DNA of 15,412 bases from JAHHLP01 sp041609895 (GTDB lineage Bacteria > Bacteroidota > Rhodothermia > Rhodothermales > JABDKH01), in assembly GCA_041609895.1 (NCBI GenBank), contig JBFIPX010000065.1:1-15412 (forward strand). The letters are read 5' to 3'. The number at the start of each line of letters is the position of its first letter. Position 1 is the first letter of the stretch. Under the pieces are notes generated by a model. The model was not told the DNA's origin, did no database searches, and was given only the letters and a program-made list of their open reading frames with translations. This document shows, piece after piece, positions 7,583-15,091 of this stretch. The position numbers were made by a program, and so were the translations under genes.

Positions 7583-9811
7583 CTAGGCCAGGTCCGGATT
7601 TGCGGAGCGATATTCCGATGGCGGCATCCCGTACAGCTGCTTGAACAGCTTTGAAAAATAATTAGCATCGTGATAACCGACGCTCAAGGCAACTTCCGAC
7701 ACGTTACCGACACGTTGAACCAGCAGCTGCGCTGCCCTGGTAAGTCGCAGTTTGCGTATCAAACCTGCCGCTGAGATTCCAGCGATCTGACGCACCTTTC
7801 GCTGCAAATGACGGGGACTCATAGCAACCTCGTCTGCCAGCCAGTCAACACCAAACTGGCTGTTGCCGATATGCTCCTCGATACATTCCTTGATTCGGTC
7901 AAAAAGGACTTGGTCAGCCGAAGGCAGATCGACGGGCGATGCCTCAAGCAACTCGACCGTCTCCTTTCGCCGGAGCATTCTCCTAATCTCAATGAGGTTC
8001 TCGGCCCTGGCAAGCAGTTCGTCCTTGTTGAACGGCTTCGCCATGTAATCGTCTGCACCGGTGCGAAGCCCCTCCAGCCTGCTTTCCTCGTCTGCGCGGG
8101 CTGTAAGAAGGACAATCGGGATCTTTTCAAGCTCGTCCTTTGACTTCATTCGGCGGCAAAGCTCAAGGCCGTCGATGTTAGGCATCATGATATCCGAGAT
8201 CACAAGGTCAACTCGACGGCTGGATAGCACATCCAGTGCCTCCACTCCATCGCACGCCTCGGCCACACTATACCAGTCCCTCAGTCTTTCCCGCATGTAT
8301 TCTCTCATGTCGGGATTGTCATCTACCACCAACACCAAAGGCTTCGCTGGATCTAAATCTTGGCCGTTTACCGTTTCGTTACGGTGCCATGTTGACGCGA
8401 ATGTTAGGGCTGCGCCTGTCGGTGCCGAAAATTCTTCCGTATCGCCTGCCGTCGGCTCAGTCGAACTCAATGGAATGCGAACGACAAACTCACTGCCAAA
8501 ACCGACCTCGCTTTCTACTGTCACCTCCCCCTGATGCAGATGTACCAGCTCCGCGACCAGAGACAAGCCGATGCCAGTACCAGTCCGCCTGCCGTCTGTG
8601 CGCGCGGCCTGATAAAACGGATCGAAGATCCTCGGCAAGTCGTCTCCGGATATACCTTCTCCTGTATCTCGAACTCGGATTATACTCGTCTGCCGACTCG
8701 GATCTGCCTCAACTCTTACGCGAATGCATCCACCCTCCGGCGTGTACGTCAGCGCATTGGAAATCAGGTTGATAACAACCTTTTCGAATGCGATCTCGTC
8801 GATGTCGCAGATGACGGGGTGCGGATGGTTTTCGACAGTAACCTCCAGGTTCTTGGCAGCGGCAGCGGATTCGAACTCCGATACCACCAGCTCGACGATC
8901 CGGTTGACGTCGCGAGGGCGGCAATGCAGCGTCATCCGGGAGCTTGATAGTTTCGACAGATCCAGAAGCTGATTGACGAGGTGCAATAGTCGCTTGGCAT
9001 TGCGCTCTATATTGCGCATCCATCGTCCAGACTCTTCGTCGAGTTCTCCGTCGGCAATCAGATCGGTCGCGGGACCAAGAATCAGCGTGAGAGGAGTTCG
9101 GAATTCATGACTGATGTTTGCAAAAAAGCGATCTCGCGTATCTCGAAGCTTGCGCAATTCCTGAGATTGCTGTTGAAGTCGCTCGATCAAGCTTTCGACC
9201 TCGCGCCTCGCCGAATACTGCCCATAGCGACTCCGATAAAGAAACGCACTGATCCCGGTCAGCAACACCGAAAGCATCGCCATAAAGATGAAGTGGCCAC
9301 GAATGACTCTCGTTGGAGGACCGCCGACCGCAGGTACGATCAGCAGAATGATATAGTAAGAGGCTATGGAGGCAACTACGAGGAGGAGCGAGTCGAGAGG
9401 GCGGTACGGCATCGTCGCAACGAGCGCAATCAGCACAAGCGTTACGTAACCCGGCGTGAAGGAAAGATCCTGCACGTACGCGTCGTCGAGAATCATCGCG
9501 CAAACAATCACGATACCGCAAACCCCGCAGTAAGCGCGGCCAAACCGTCCTCCCCAGGCAACTCCGGCGAGCAGAATCGCACCGACACACAGGATGACTA
9601 TCACCAGCTTGTCGAAGAGTGCTACGCCACCCGATGCTGGAAAGAAAACCAGGGACGACCCGCTCAGTAGCTTGGCGACCGTGAATACGACGGCCAGAGC
9701 GATTCCTAGAACGCCGATCAAGCGCATACCGAACGATACATGTCGCTCGATCACATCGCGAAAACCGCTGTCCGATTCAAATCTCGGAACAAGCACAGAT
9801 TTCAACTTCAT
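7583..9811 (-). CDS. Hybrid two-component regulator: membrane histidine kinase, receiver and AraC-type DNA-binding domain
   Basis: This 742-residue protein combines sensor, kinase, receiver and transcription factor. About six membrane helices occupy residues 30-192 (roughly 30-49, 67-87, 92-109, 120-135, 139-160, 172-192), then a helical linker (about 200-228). HisKA carries phosphoacceptor H235 in NISHEFRTPLTL. HATPase_c has the N box around N348-N352, DTGEGI at 382-387 and GTGIGL at 411-416. The receiver has D497/D498, phosphorylation site D540 in SDIMMPNIDG, T570 and K592. The C-terminal AraC-type helix-turn-helix pair spans about 650-740. Being membrane-anchored, it would have to bind DNA from the membrane. 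Unlike classical Bacteroides hybrid systems it has no periplasmic propeller sensor. ATG at 9811 is chosen over GTG at 9850 because GAGGG (9821-9817) lies five bases upstream. A gap of 185 bases separates it from the DUF3943 gene, and it nearly abuts the barrel gene. Confidence 0.95.
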   Translation of the reverse strand: MKLKSVLVPRFESDSGFRDVIERHVSFGMRLIGVLGIALAVVFTVAKLLSGSSLVFFPASGGVALFDKLVIVILCVGAILLAGVAWGGRFGRAYCGVCGIVIVCAMILDDAYVQDLSFTPGYVTLVLIALVATMPYRPLDSLLLVVASIASYYIILLIVPAVGGPPTRVIRGHFIFMAMLSVLLTGISAFLYRSRYGQYSARREVESLIERLQQQSQELRKLRDTRDRFFANISHEFRTPLTLILGPATDLIADGELDEESGRWMRNIERNAKRLLHLVNQLLDLSKLSSSRMTLHCRPRDVNRIVELVVSEFESAAAAKNLEVTVENHPHPVICDIDEIAFEKVVINLISNALTYTPEGGCIRVRVEADPSRQTSIIRVRDTGEGISGDDLPRIFDPFYQAARTDGRRTGTGIGLSLVAELVHLHQGEVTVESEVGFGSEFVVRIPLSSTEPTAGDTEEFSAPTGAALTFASTWHRNETVNGQDLDPAKPLVLVVDDNPDMREYMRERLRDWYSVAEACDGVEALDVLSSRRVDLVISDIMMPNIDGLELCRRMKSKDELEKIPIVLLTARADEESRLEGLRTGADDYMAKPFNKDELLARAENLIEIRRMLRRKETVELLEASPVDLPSADQVLFDRIKECIEEHIGNSQFGVDWLADEVAMSPRHLQRKVRQIAGISAAGLIRKLRLTRAAQLLVQRVGNVSEVALSVGYHDANYFSKLFKQLYGMPPSEYRSANPDLA

Positions 9812-9996
9812 CGCCGCCCTCGCTGAATGTGAGCGGTCGCGGTTTCGCACGCCGTTGAAACTGCCGTGTGGCCCAACCTCAGCGACCCCGCAGGATCATA
9901 ATCAAGTCAATGCCTGACAGATCTCTGTAATGAGGAGGAGAAATCTACGGCCAGTCGTTCCCCCACAATCTGCAACGTACTCTCGTCGACAACGGT

Positions 9997-11352
9997 TTAG
10001 ATAACGATAGAAACGTACGCATAGACCCGGCTGCTCAACTCGCTTTCATCACGCGGCAAATCGTCAAAGCTGTATCTCGTCGACGATTCGGTAAGAACGC
10101 CCACCCCGAGACCACGCGTGACGGGAATTTCGATGCCGACCCGTGACGAAAGGATTACGTGCCGCCCGTTAGTGCCGGCAATTCCTTGAAGTAGAAAAGC
10201 GTCGAGCTCGGCCCAGACCAGCTGGAGTCCAGCGGTATGCAGGGATCCCTCGATCTTGGCCACGAGGCCCGGTCCGTAATCATTCTGGCGTCGCTCGACG
10301 CCCCGTATTCTAGCCGGCGTACTTCCCAGGACAAGTGCGCCAAGTTGCACTTTCCCTCGGCCTTCGACTTGCTGCCCTACCATCCTCGTACCGACCCAGC
10401 CGACTCCAAAACTTTGGCCTCCGAACTCCACGACATCGGAACGGACATAGTCCAAGTTCTGGAACAGACCGAAGCCGTTGCTATCGTAGAGGCCATCAAA
10501 AGATCGAATAGCTCCAACCGATTCAAGCCGGTCGACAGGATGCCCCGGCCCTCCCCGTAGTAGGATATTGAACGTGAAGACGTCGAATGGCCGTTCGACC
10601 GCCTCGGACAACAAAGAGCCGTACTCAACTCCTACGTCGGCAAACCAATTGACTTGGGCACCCACGGAGCTTCCACCCCGAACGCGCGCAACGAGGTGGT
10701 CCGGCATTCTCGGACCTTTTGAGGCACGCGACGGATGAAGCAACTGCGTTATTCCACCAGCAGGATCCAGCATCGTGGCTCCCGCTGCACGAAGCCATTG
10801 AGGAGCATCTGCCTGCCTAAGTACCGAGGCCATCCGGTAGGACGCTTCCCCGAGTGCTATGCCACCTAGTGGCGTCGTAACGAGATCGTTGGGAGACGCT
10901 TCATAGGTCTCGGCCAGGTATTCCCACATCACGCTACCGAGGACAGTCATCGCTGCCGCACCCCAAAAACCGAAGTTGTTTGAACGCGCCGAATTGAAGT
11001 ACAGCGCTCCGTGGTAGGGATGAAGTAACTGATTACTCGTCAACAGATTGTGATCCAATACCGGAGGCGTCCAGATGTTGTGCTTCCACGACTGGGGAGA
11101 AACTCTGGCCCAGGGCTCGTTTTTGAGAAAGCGGTCGTACGACCAGACCATCGCGTTAAAGCCCATGATCTGATTAAGTGCAAGGCCGCCGTTGGGTCGC
11201 AAAGGTCTCGCGTCGTCGTAGGACTGCGCGAAGGAAGAAGCAACCCCGCTGGTGAGCAGCGCCACAACGAGGGCGAGGTGCCGGCGTGAGAAATTGAAGG
11301 TCTCTCGCTTCCTCTTTCCGGAGAGCCTGCTCGCAAATTTTAACTGCTTCAT
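9997..11352 (-). CDS. DUF3943 domain outer-membrane protein
   Basis: This is a 451-residue exported protein. A long basic N-region (several Lys and Arg up to residue 24) precedes a hydrophobic core at about 25-40 and a probable cleavage after SSFA near residue 42. Residues 105-180 match what I know of DUF3943: LHPYHGALYFNSARSNNFGF, then an aromatic segment with WEYLAETYE, then PNDLVTTPLGGIALGEASYR. The second half alternates in the manner of beta strands and ends in YVSIVI, consistent with an outer-membrane barrel. The biochemical function of DUF3943 proteins is not established. The start is firm: ATG at 11352 has GGAGG five bases upstream, whereas the longer TTG reading at 11376 would place the start inside a leader hairpin. 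Upstream lie alternative hairpins that can cover this ribosome binding site. The hybrid regulator follows on the same strand after 185 bases. Confidence 0.88.
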   Translation of the reverse strand: MKQLKFASRLSGKRKRETFNFSRRHLALVVALLTSGVASSFAQSYDDARPLRPNGGLALNQIMGFNAMVWSYDRFLKNEPWARVSPQSWKHNIWTPPVLDHNLLTSNQLLHPYHGALYFNSARSNNFGFWGAAAMTVLGSVMWEYLAETYEASPNDLVTTPLGGIALGEASYRMASVLRQADAPQWLRAAGATMLDPAGGITQLLHPSRASKGPRMPDHLVARVRGGSSVGAQVNWFADVGVEYGSLLSEAVERPFDVFTFNILLRGGPGHPVDRLESVGAIRSFDGLYDSNGFGLFQNLDYVRSDVVEFGGQSFGVGWVGTRMVGQQVEGRGKVQLGALVLGSTPARIRGVERRQNDYGPGLVAKIEGSLHTAGLQLVWAELDAFLLQGIAGTNGRHVILSSRVGIEIPVTRGLGVGVLTESSTRYSFDDLPRDESELSSRVYAYVSIVI

Positions 11353-11357
11353 GACTA

Positions 11358-11362
11358 CCTCC
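11358..11362 (-). promoter_or_regulatory. Ribosome binding site of the DUF3943 gene
   Basis: GGAGG on the minus strand, with five bases (TAGTC) before the ATG at 11352. It decides the start over the upstream TTG. Its first three bases form the end of the 3' arm of the leader hairpin, so its accessibility depends on leader folding. Confidence 0.8.
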
Positions 11363-11408
11363 GGGATGCCATTCAAAGCAGTTCGGCATCCCGGAAGCAG
11401 TGTCCGGG
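11360..11408 (-). promoter_or_regulatory. Leader with two mutually exclusive hairpins next to the DUF3943 start
   Basis: In transcript order there are three arms. Arm A is 11408-11403 (CCCGGA), arm B is 11395-11385 (TCCGGGATGCC) and arm C is 11370-11360 (GGCATCCCGGA). B and C are perfect 11-bp complements around a 14-base loop; this hairpin ties up the first three bases of the GGAGG ribosome binding site. A and the first six bases of B are also perfect complements around a 7-base loop; this hairpin would free C. The layout resembles an attenuator or translational switch, but no ligand, protein or known riboswitch class is recognised. Function is inferred from geometry only. Confidence 0.5.
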
Positions 11409-11742
11409 AATCGGGAAGCGAGAAGTGGGGCGAAGACTCGTATCACGGATCTGCGTCGGGTCTGTCGGGGGGACGAACAGAGTCAGGACGTATCGGCCAA
11501 ATCCGAGTAGAAAACGACTATCCTGTTGACCGGAGCACAGACGCGCAGCGATTCCTGCATCGAAGCGCCGCTGACGTTCCGTGCTGCCCGTTCACTTCGC
11601 ATCGGAACACGGACATCGACGCCCCTCGCCGTGAAGCAATCTCAGCGCAAACGGCCAACGGCACGCTCAACAAGAATTCGTGACGCGGGAACCGAGTGGG
11701 CCGTCGTCCGCTTTGACCGGACCGAGCAAAAGACAGACAGAT
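11409..11742. other. Divergent intergenic region between the DUF3943 gene and typA
   Basis: This 334-base stretch must carry the promoters for the DUF3943 leader (minus) and typA (plus). TTGACC appears twice on the plus strand (11526-11531 and 11713-11718), but neither has a convincing -10 at the right distance. Several open frames cross the region; none has a plausible protein or ribosome binding site. I see no gene here. Confidence 0.4.
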
Positions 11743-13581
11743 ATGCGCCAGCCGAATCTCCGAAATATTGCTATCGTGGCACACGTCGACCATGGAAAGA
11801 CGACCTTGGTTGACGCGATGCTGTGGCAAAGCGGAACCTTTCGCGACAACCAGGACATCCGGGAGCGAGTAATGGACTCAATGGACCTGGAGCGGGAAAA
11901 GGGAATCACCATCATGGCCAAGAACACGGCGGTGGCGTTCGGCGATACCAAGATCAACATTGTGGATACGCCGGGGCATGCCGACTTTGGCGGCGAGGTT
12001 GAGCGCACTCTGCGGATGGTCGACGGCATTATGCTTTTGGTGGACGCTGCCGAGGGACCGCTCCCACAAACGCGCTTTGTGCTGTCGAAAGCTCTTGAGC
12101 TCGAACTCCCGGCGATTGTCGTCATCAACAAAATTGACCGGCAGGATGCGCGTCCGGCCGAGGTGCTGAACGAGATTTACGACCTGTTCATCGATCTGGA
12201 CGCTAACGATCAACAAATCGAGTTTCCTGTCATCTATGCGGTTGCGCGAGACGGTAAGTGCACAACAGAGCTAGGCTCAGAACTCACCGATCTTCGGCCC
12301 TTGTTCAACTCCATTCTGGATTCGCTCCCCGCCCCGACCGGAGATGCTGACGGCGCCCTCCAGGTGTTGGTGACGAATGTGCAGCCGGATTCGTATCGGG
12401 GACCACTGGCAATCGGGCGTGTAATGCAGGGAACTCTGCGAAACAGGCAGAACGTGTCCATGTGTCATCGTGACGGATCCGTCGATACGGCGTCGGTGAG
12501 CGGCCTGTTCACGTACAAGGGCCTCGATCGAGTAGAGACCGAAGAGGCGGGCCCCGGCGACATAGTGGCGATTGCAGGAATGACAGGGATCGGCCTCGGC
12601 GAAAGCATCGCCGACGGCGAGGACCCTCAGCCGCTAACGCCGCTGCACGTGGACGAACCCACGATGTCGATGGAGTTTCGTGTGAATGACTCACCATTCT
12701 CCGGACGTGAGGGTCGCTTTGTCACCTCCAGAAACCTCCGCGACCGCCTCATGAAAGAGGCATCCAACAACCTCGCTATCCGCGTAGAGGAGACGGAGTC
12801 CGCCGACTGCTACGTCGTTTTTGGCCGAGGAGAACTTCAGATGGCCATCCTGATCGAGCAGATGCGACGAGAGGGATTCGAGTTCGCCGTCGGCATGCCG
12901 CGCGTCATCACACGCGAAGTTAACGGGGTGCACTGCGAACCTTACGAGAGCGCCCTCATCGACGTCGCTGAAGACTTCATGGGCGTGGTGGTGCAGAAGC
13001 TCGGCACGAGAAAAGGGATCATGACTCGGATGGTCAATCACGGCTCCGGTCGCGTCCGCCTGGAATTCGAGGTGCCGAGTCGCGGGCTGATCGGCTACCG
13101 AACGGAGTTTCTCACGGACACCAAAGGCACCGGAATTCTCACGCACATGTTTCTCGACTATCGCCCCTGGGCCGGCGAGATTGTTCACCGGGTGACGGGT
13201 GCCCTCGTAGCGGACCGGGGTGGCAAGGTCACGAGCTACGCGGTAATCAACCTGCAGGAGCGAGGCGAACTTTTCGTCGGACCAACCGACGAGGTGTACG
13301 CCGGAATGATCGTCGGCGAAAACGGCCGTGACGCTGACCTTGACGTAAACATCACGAAAGAGAAAAAGCTGACGAACATGCGCGCCGCATCAGCCGATTC
13401 GTTCGAGAAGCTTGTTCCACCGGTCAGGATGTCGCTGGAGGAATCTATCGAATTCATCCGCGAGGATGAGCTGATCGAAGTGACACCGAAATCGCTTAGG
13501 CTGCGAAAGAGGTATTTGGACCCGCACGTGCGAAAGCGGGACGCGATGGCACGTACAGCCCGGGCAGCTGAAGCCGTTTGA
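11743..13581 (+). CDS. typA: Translational GTPase TypA/BipA
   Basis: This 612-residue cytoplasmic GTPase belongs to the EF-G-like family. It binds the ribosome and is linked in other bacteria to 50S assembly, cold growth and stress responses. The GTPase domain covers about residues 1-200: G1 is AHVDHGKTT (13-21), the switch region REKGITI follows, G3 is DTPGH (75-79) and G4 is NKID (129-132). The EF-Tu-like second domain follows at about 205-300. The EF-G-like domains then span about 300-480, including SRGLIGYRTEFLTDTKGTG. The TypA-specific C-terminal domain closes the protein, with the lysine/arginine-rich end (SLRLRKRYLDPHVRKRD) expected for ribosome contact. Length fits the family, which is about 605 residues. 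I chose ATG 11743 because an in-frame upstream start at 11680 adds 21 residues of low-complexity sequence absent from the family. The ribosome binding site is weak. Confidence 0.97.
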   Translation: MRQPNLRNIAIVAHVDHGKTTLVDAMLWQSGTFRDNQDIRERVMDSMDLEREKGITIMAKNTAVAFGDTKINIVDTPGHADFGGEVERTLRMVDGIMLLVDAAEGPLPQTRFVLSKALELELPAIVVINKIDRQDARPAEVLNEIYDLFIDLDANDQQIEFPVIYAVARDGKCTTELGSELTDLRPLFNSILDSLPAPTGDADGALQVLVTNVQPDSYRGPLAIGRVMQGTLRNRQNVSMCHRDGSVDTASVSGLFTYKGLDRVETEEAGPGDIVAIAGMTGIGLGESIADGEDPQPLTPLHVDEPTMSMEFRVNDSPFSGREGRFVTSRNLRDRLMKEASNNLAIRVEETESADCYVVFGRGELQMAILIEQMRREGFEFAVGMPRVITREVNGVHCEPYESALIDVAEDFMGVVVQKLGTRKGIMTRMVNHGSGRVRLEFEVPSRGLIGYRTEFLTDTKGTGILTHMFLDYRPWAGEIVHRVTGALVADRGGKVTSYAVINLQERGELFVGPTDEVYAGMIVGENGRDADLDVNITKEKKLTNMRAASADSFEKLVPPVRMSLEESIEFIREDELIEVTPKSLRLRKRYLDPHVRKRDAMARTARAAEAV

Positions 13582-13829
13582 GTCGTAGAAGCTCCGGTTC
13601 AAAAGCACGGCACTCCACATCGGTGCTTCAAAAGGCGGAGCGGGGCGTTCGCTGAGTTGGTCGAGCGTCAGTGAGCAGATCCAGGTGTGGAAAGAGCTGG
13701 CTCGGCGTGGCCCATGGATCATGGCGCTCTCGCTATATTGCACGCCCGTAATGCTGATCCGGCGACATGCTCTCATCAGCGTAGAACCGAGCGTCCAGCA
13801 TTCGCGTTTGATTCGCGACCTTAAGCTTC
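13582..13829. other. Spacer after typA, no gene seen
   Basis: This 248-base stretch contains a weak 6-bp hairpin (AAGCAC at 13603-13608, GTGCTT at 13623-13628; 14-base loop) 22 bases after the typA stop and without a T-run. Short open frames on both strands show no signal peptide, recognisable domain or ribosome binding site. I see nothing else. Confidence 0.3.
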
Positions 13830-13859
13830 CTGACAAAAGATGCATTCTCTCATTACACT
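13830..13859 (+). promoter_or_regulatory. Possible promoter for the secreted EEP-fold protein gene
   Basis: CTGACA at 13830-13835 and TACACT at 13854-13859 are 18 bases apart. A start of transcription near 13866 would exclude the upstream ATG at 13840 and leave a short leader before the ATG at 13885, agreeing with the start deduced from the signal peptide. The match is moderate. Confidence 0.35.
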
Positions 13860-13884
13860 GCTCTCGAACCGACTCTTAGTAAGG

Positions 13885-14904
13885 ATGCACTTGCAACGAC
13901 GGTCGTGGCTGATCCTCGCTTCTGGCCTTGCGGCCGCCTTGCTGGTACCGCCTGTCGAGGCGCAACAAGAGATCACTCGCGGTGGCGGTGAGCCGGACGC
14001 CGAAATCACAGCTGCCCCTTTGAGGTTGGCAACGTGGAACATTCGATGGTTTCCTCGAGGTTGTCCGGACGCGGCGGAATGTCCGGAAAGTCGTACCGAT
14101 CTCGACACCCTCGCCGCGCGGATCGCGCAACTAAAGATCGATCTCCTTGCCGTTCAGGAGATCCTGTACGATGACGACGGGCAGTCAGCCATGGCAATCG
14201 TAATATCGAAGTTGGATTCGCTCACGGGAGGTCGTTGGAAAATCGACTTGCAGGAGTGCGGTGCGCTCGAGAGTCAGCGCGTCGGATTCCTGTGGGACGA
14301 CACGCGGGTTCATCTGGGCGACTTTGCCGACATTGGCCAACTGAACGGCGCGATAGAGGAAGGCGGCGGAGCGTGCGCAGCCAACCTGCGCCCCGGCCGC
14401 TACGCCTATGCGCGCGCCCGGGACGGTAGCGTCGACTTCCACGCCGTCACGGTTCACTTCGATAGCGGTCGCCGCGCCAAGGATTACAATAACCGTCGCG
14501 ATGCTACAGCTGAAATTCCGCGACTGATGATCGGTGACACTCCCCTCGCCCAAATCGATGAGGACGTCATCGTGTTTGGCGATTTTAACACAATGGGTCA
14601 AGGTGATCCAACGGAGATAACCGCTAGCGAGGAGTTCGAGGTCTTTGATGCTCAGATCGGGCCGTCCTTTAAACGCTTGAACGTTGATCCGTTTTGCTCG
14701 GAGTACTATCGAGGACGCGGTGGTGTGCTCGATTTCTTCGTCGTCTCTAAATCCCTCGCCCCCAAGGAAATGAAGGCGCACGTCTATGGCTACTGCGCGG
14801 AAGCCGCCTGCAGCATCCTCGACGAAGAAGCGATGCCGCGAGACTATCAACGGATTTCCGACCACTGTCCTGTGGTAATGGACATTCAATCTACAGGCAG
14901 CTGA
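13885..14904 (+). CDS. Secreted endonuclease/exonuclease/phosphatase-fold hydrolase
   Basis: This is a 339-residue exported protein with a classical signal peptide: MHLQRR, then a hydrophobic run, with likely cleavage after VEA near residue 28. The rest is an EEP (DNase I/exonuclease III/phosphodiesterase) fold. Its metal and catalytic positions are visible: N52 in ATWNIRW, E92 in LLAVQEI, H191 in HAVTVHFDSG, D233 and N235 in VFGDFN, and D326 and H327 in RISDHCPVV. The active site therefore looks complete. Substrates of this superfamily include nucleic acids, phosphoinositides and sphingomyelin, and I cannot choose between them; a periplasmic or extracellular nuclease is a reasonable guess. 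Eight cysteines in the mature part suggest disulphides. An upstream ATG at 13840 adds 15 residues before a better-formed signal peptide, so I chose 13885, although its AAGG directly abuts the start codon. A hairpin follows the stop. Confidence 0.92.
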   Translation: MHLQRRSWLILASGLAAALLVPPVEAQQEITRGGGEPDAEITAAPLRLATWNIRWFPRGCPDAAECPESRTDLDTLAARIAQLKIDLLAVQEILYDDDGQSAMAIVISKLDSLTGGRWKIDLQECGALESQRVGFLWDDTRVHLGDFADIGQLNGAIEEGGGACAANLRPGRYAYARARDGSVDFHAVTVHFDSGRRAKDYNNRRDATAEIPRLMIGDTPLAQIDEDVIVFGDFNTMGQGDPTEITASEEFEVFDAQIGPSFKRLNVDPFCSEYYRGRGGVLDFFVVSKSLAPKEMKAHVYGYCAEAACSILDEEAMPRDYQRISDHCPVVMDIQSTGS

Positions 14905-14911
14905 TCGCTGA

Positions 14912-14940
14912 GCGGAGGTCGTTCCGACGACGACCTCCGC
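14912..14940 (+). terminator. Hairpin after the EEP-fold gene, possible terminator
   Basis: A perfect 11-bp stem pairs GCGGAGGTCGT (14912-14922) with ACGACCTCCGC (14930-14940) around a 7-base loop, eight bases after the stop codon. It is GC-rich and well placed for ending the transcript. There is no T-run after it, so it may act as a 3' stabiliser or a U-less terminator. Confidence 0.5.
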
Positions 14941-15091
14941 CAACCGGTATCCGTAGAGAATCCCGTTTCGATCGGCATCGGTACCGACAGTGCGTGCAAA
15001 ACTCTGACAGGAGGTGGTCGTCGTGGCGATATAGTCGGCGTCTTTGTAACATCAGTTTGTCGCCGATTCCTGGTCCGACCTATTTCGGCAA

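Noticed and set aside
9812..9850. GTG start for the hybrid regulator 13 codons upstream
   Set aside because: It has no ribosome binding site, whereas ATG 9811 follows GAGGG at a proper distance.
11353..11376. TTG start for the DUF3943 gene eight codons upstream
   Set aside because: It falls within the leader hairpin and lacks a ribosome binding site; ATG 11352 has GGAGG five bases before it.
11252..11683. 143-residue plus-strand open frame opposite the DUF3943 start
   Set aside because: It overlaps the N-terminal coding part and leader of a well supported minus-strand gene, and has no domain, signal peptide or ribosome binding site.
11680..11742. Longer typA reading with 21 extra N-terminal residues
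   Set aside because: The extension is Ser/Pro/Thr-rich and unlike the family, whose members begin a few residues before the G1 motif; ATG 11743 gives the expected length.
13603..13628. Hairpin after typA as an intrinsic terminator
   Set aside because: It has only six base pairs with a 14-base loop and no T-run.
13685..13879. 64-residue open frame between typA and the EEP-fold gene
   Set aside because: It has no ribosome binding site or domain, and it runs across the probable promoter and start of the next gene.
13840..13884. Earlier ATG for the secreted EEP-fold protein
   Set aside because: It would place 15 residues before a complete signal peptide and lies upstream of the likely transcription start.
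14185..14943. 252-residue minus-strand open frame over the EEP-fold gene
   Set aside because: It is antisense to a complete enzyme with all catalytic motifs. The long frame is a by-product of high-GC codon usage, and the protein matches nothing I recognise.
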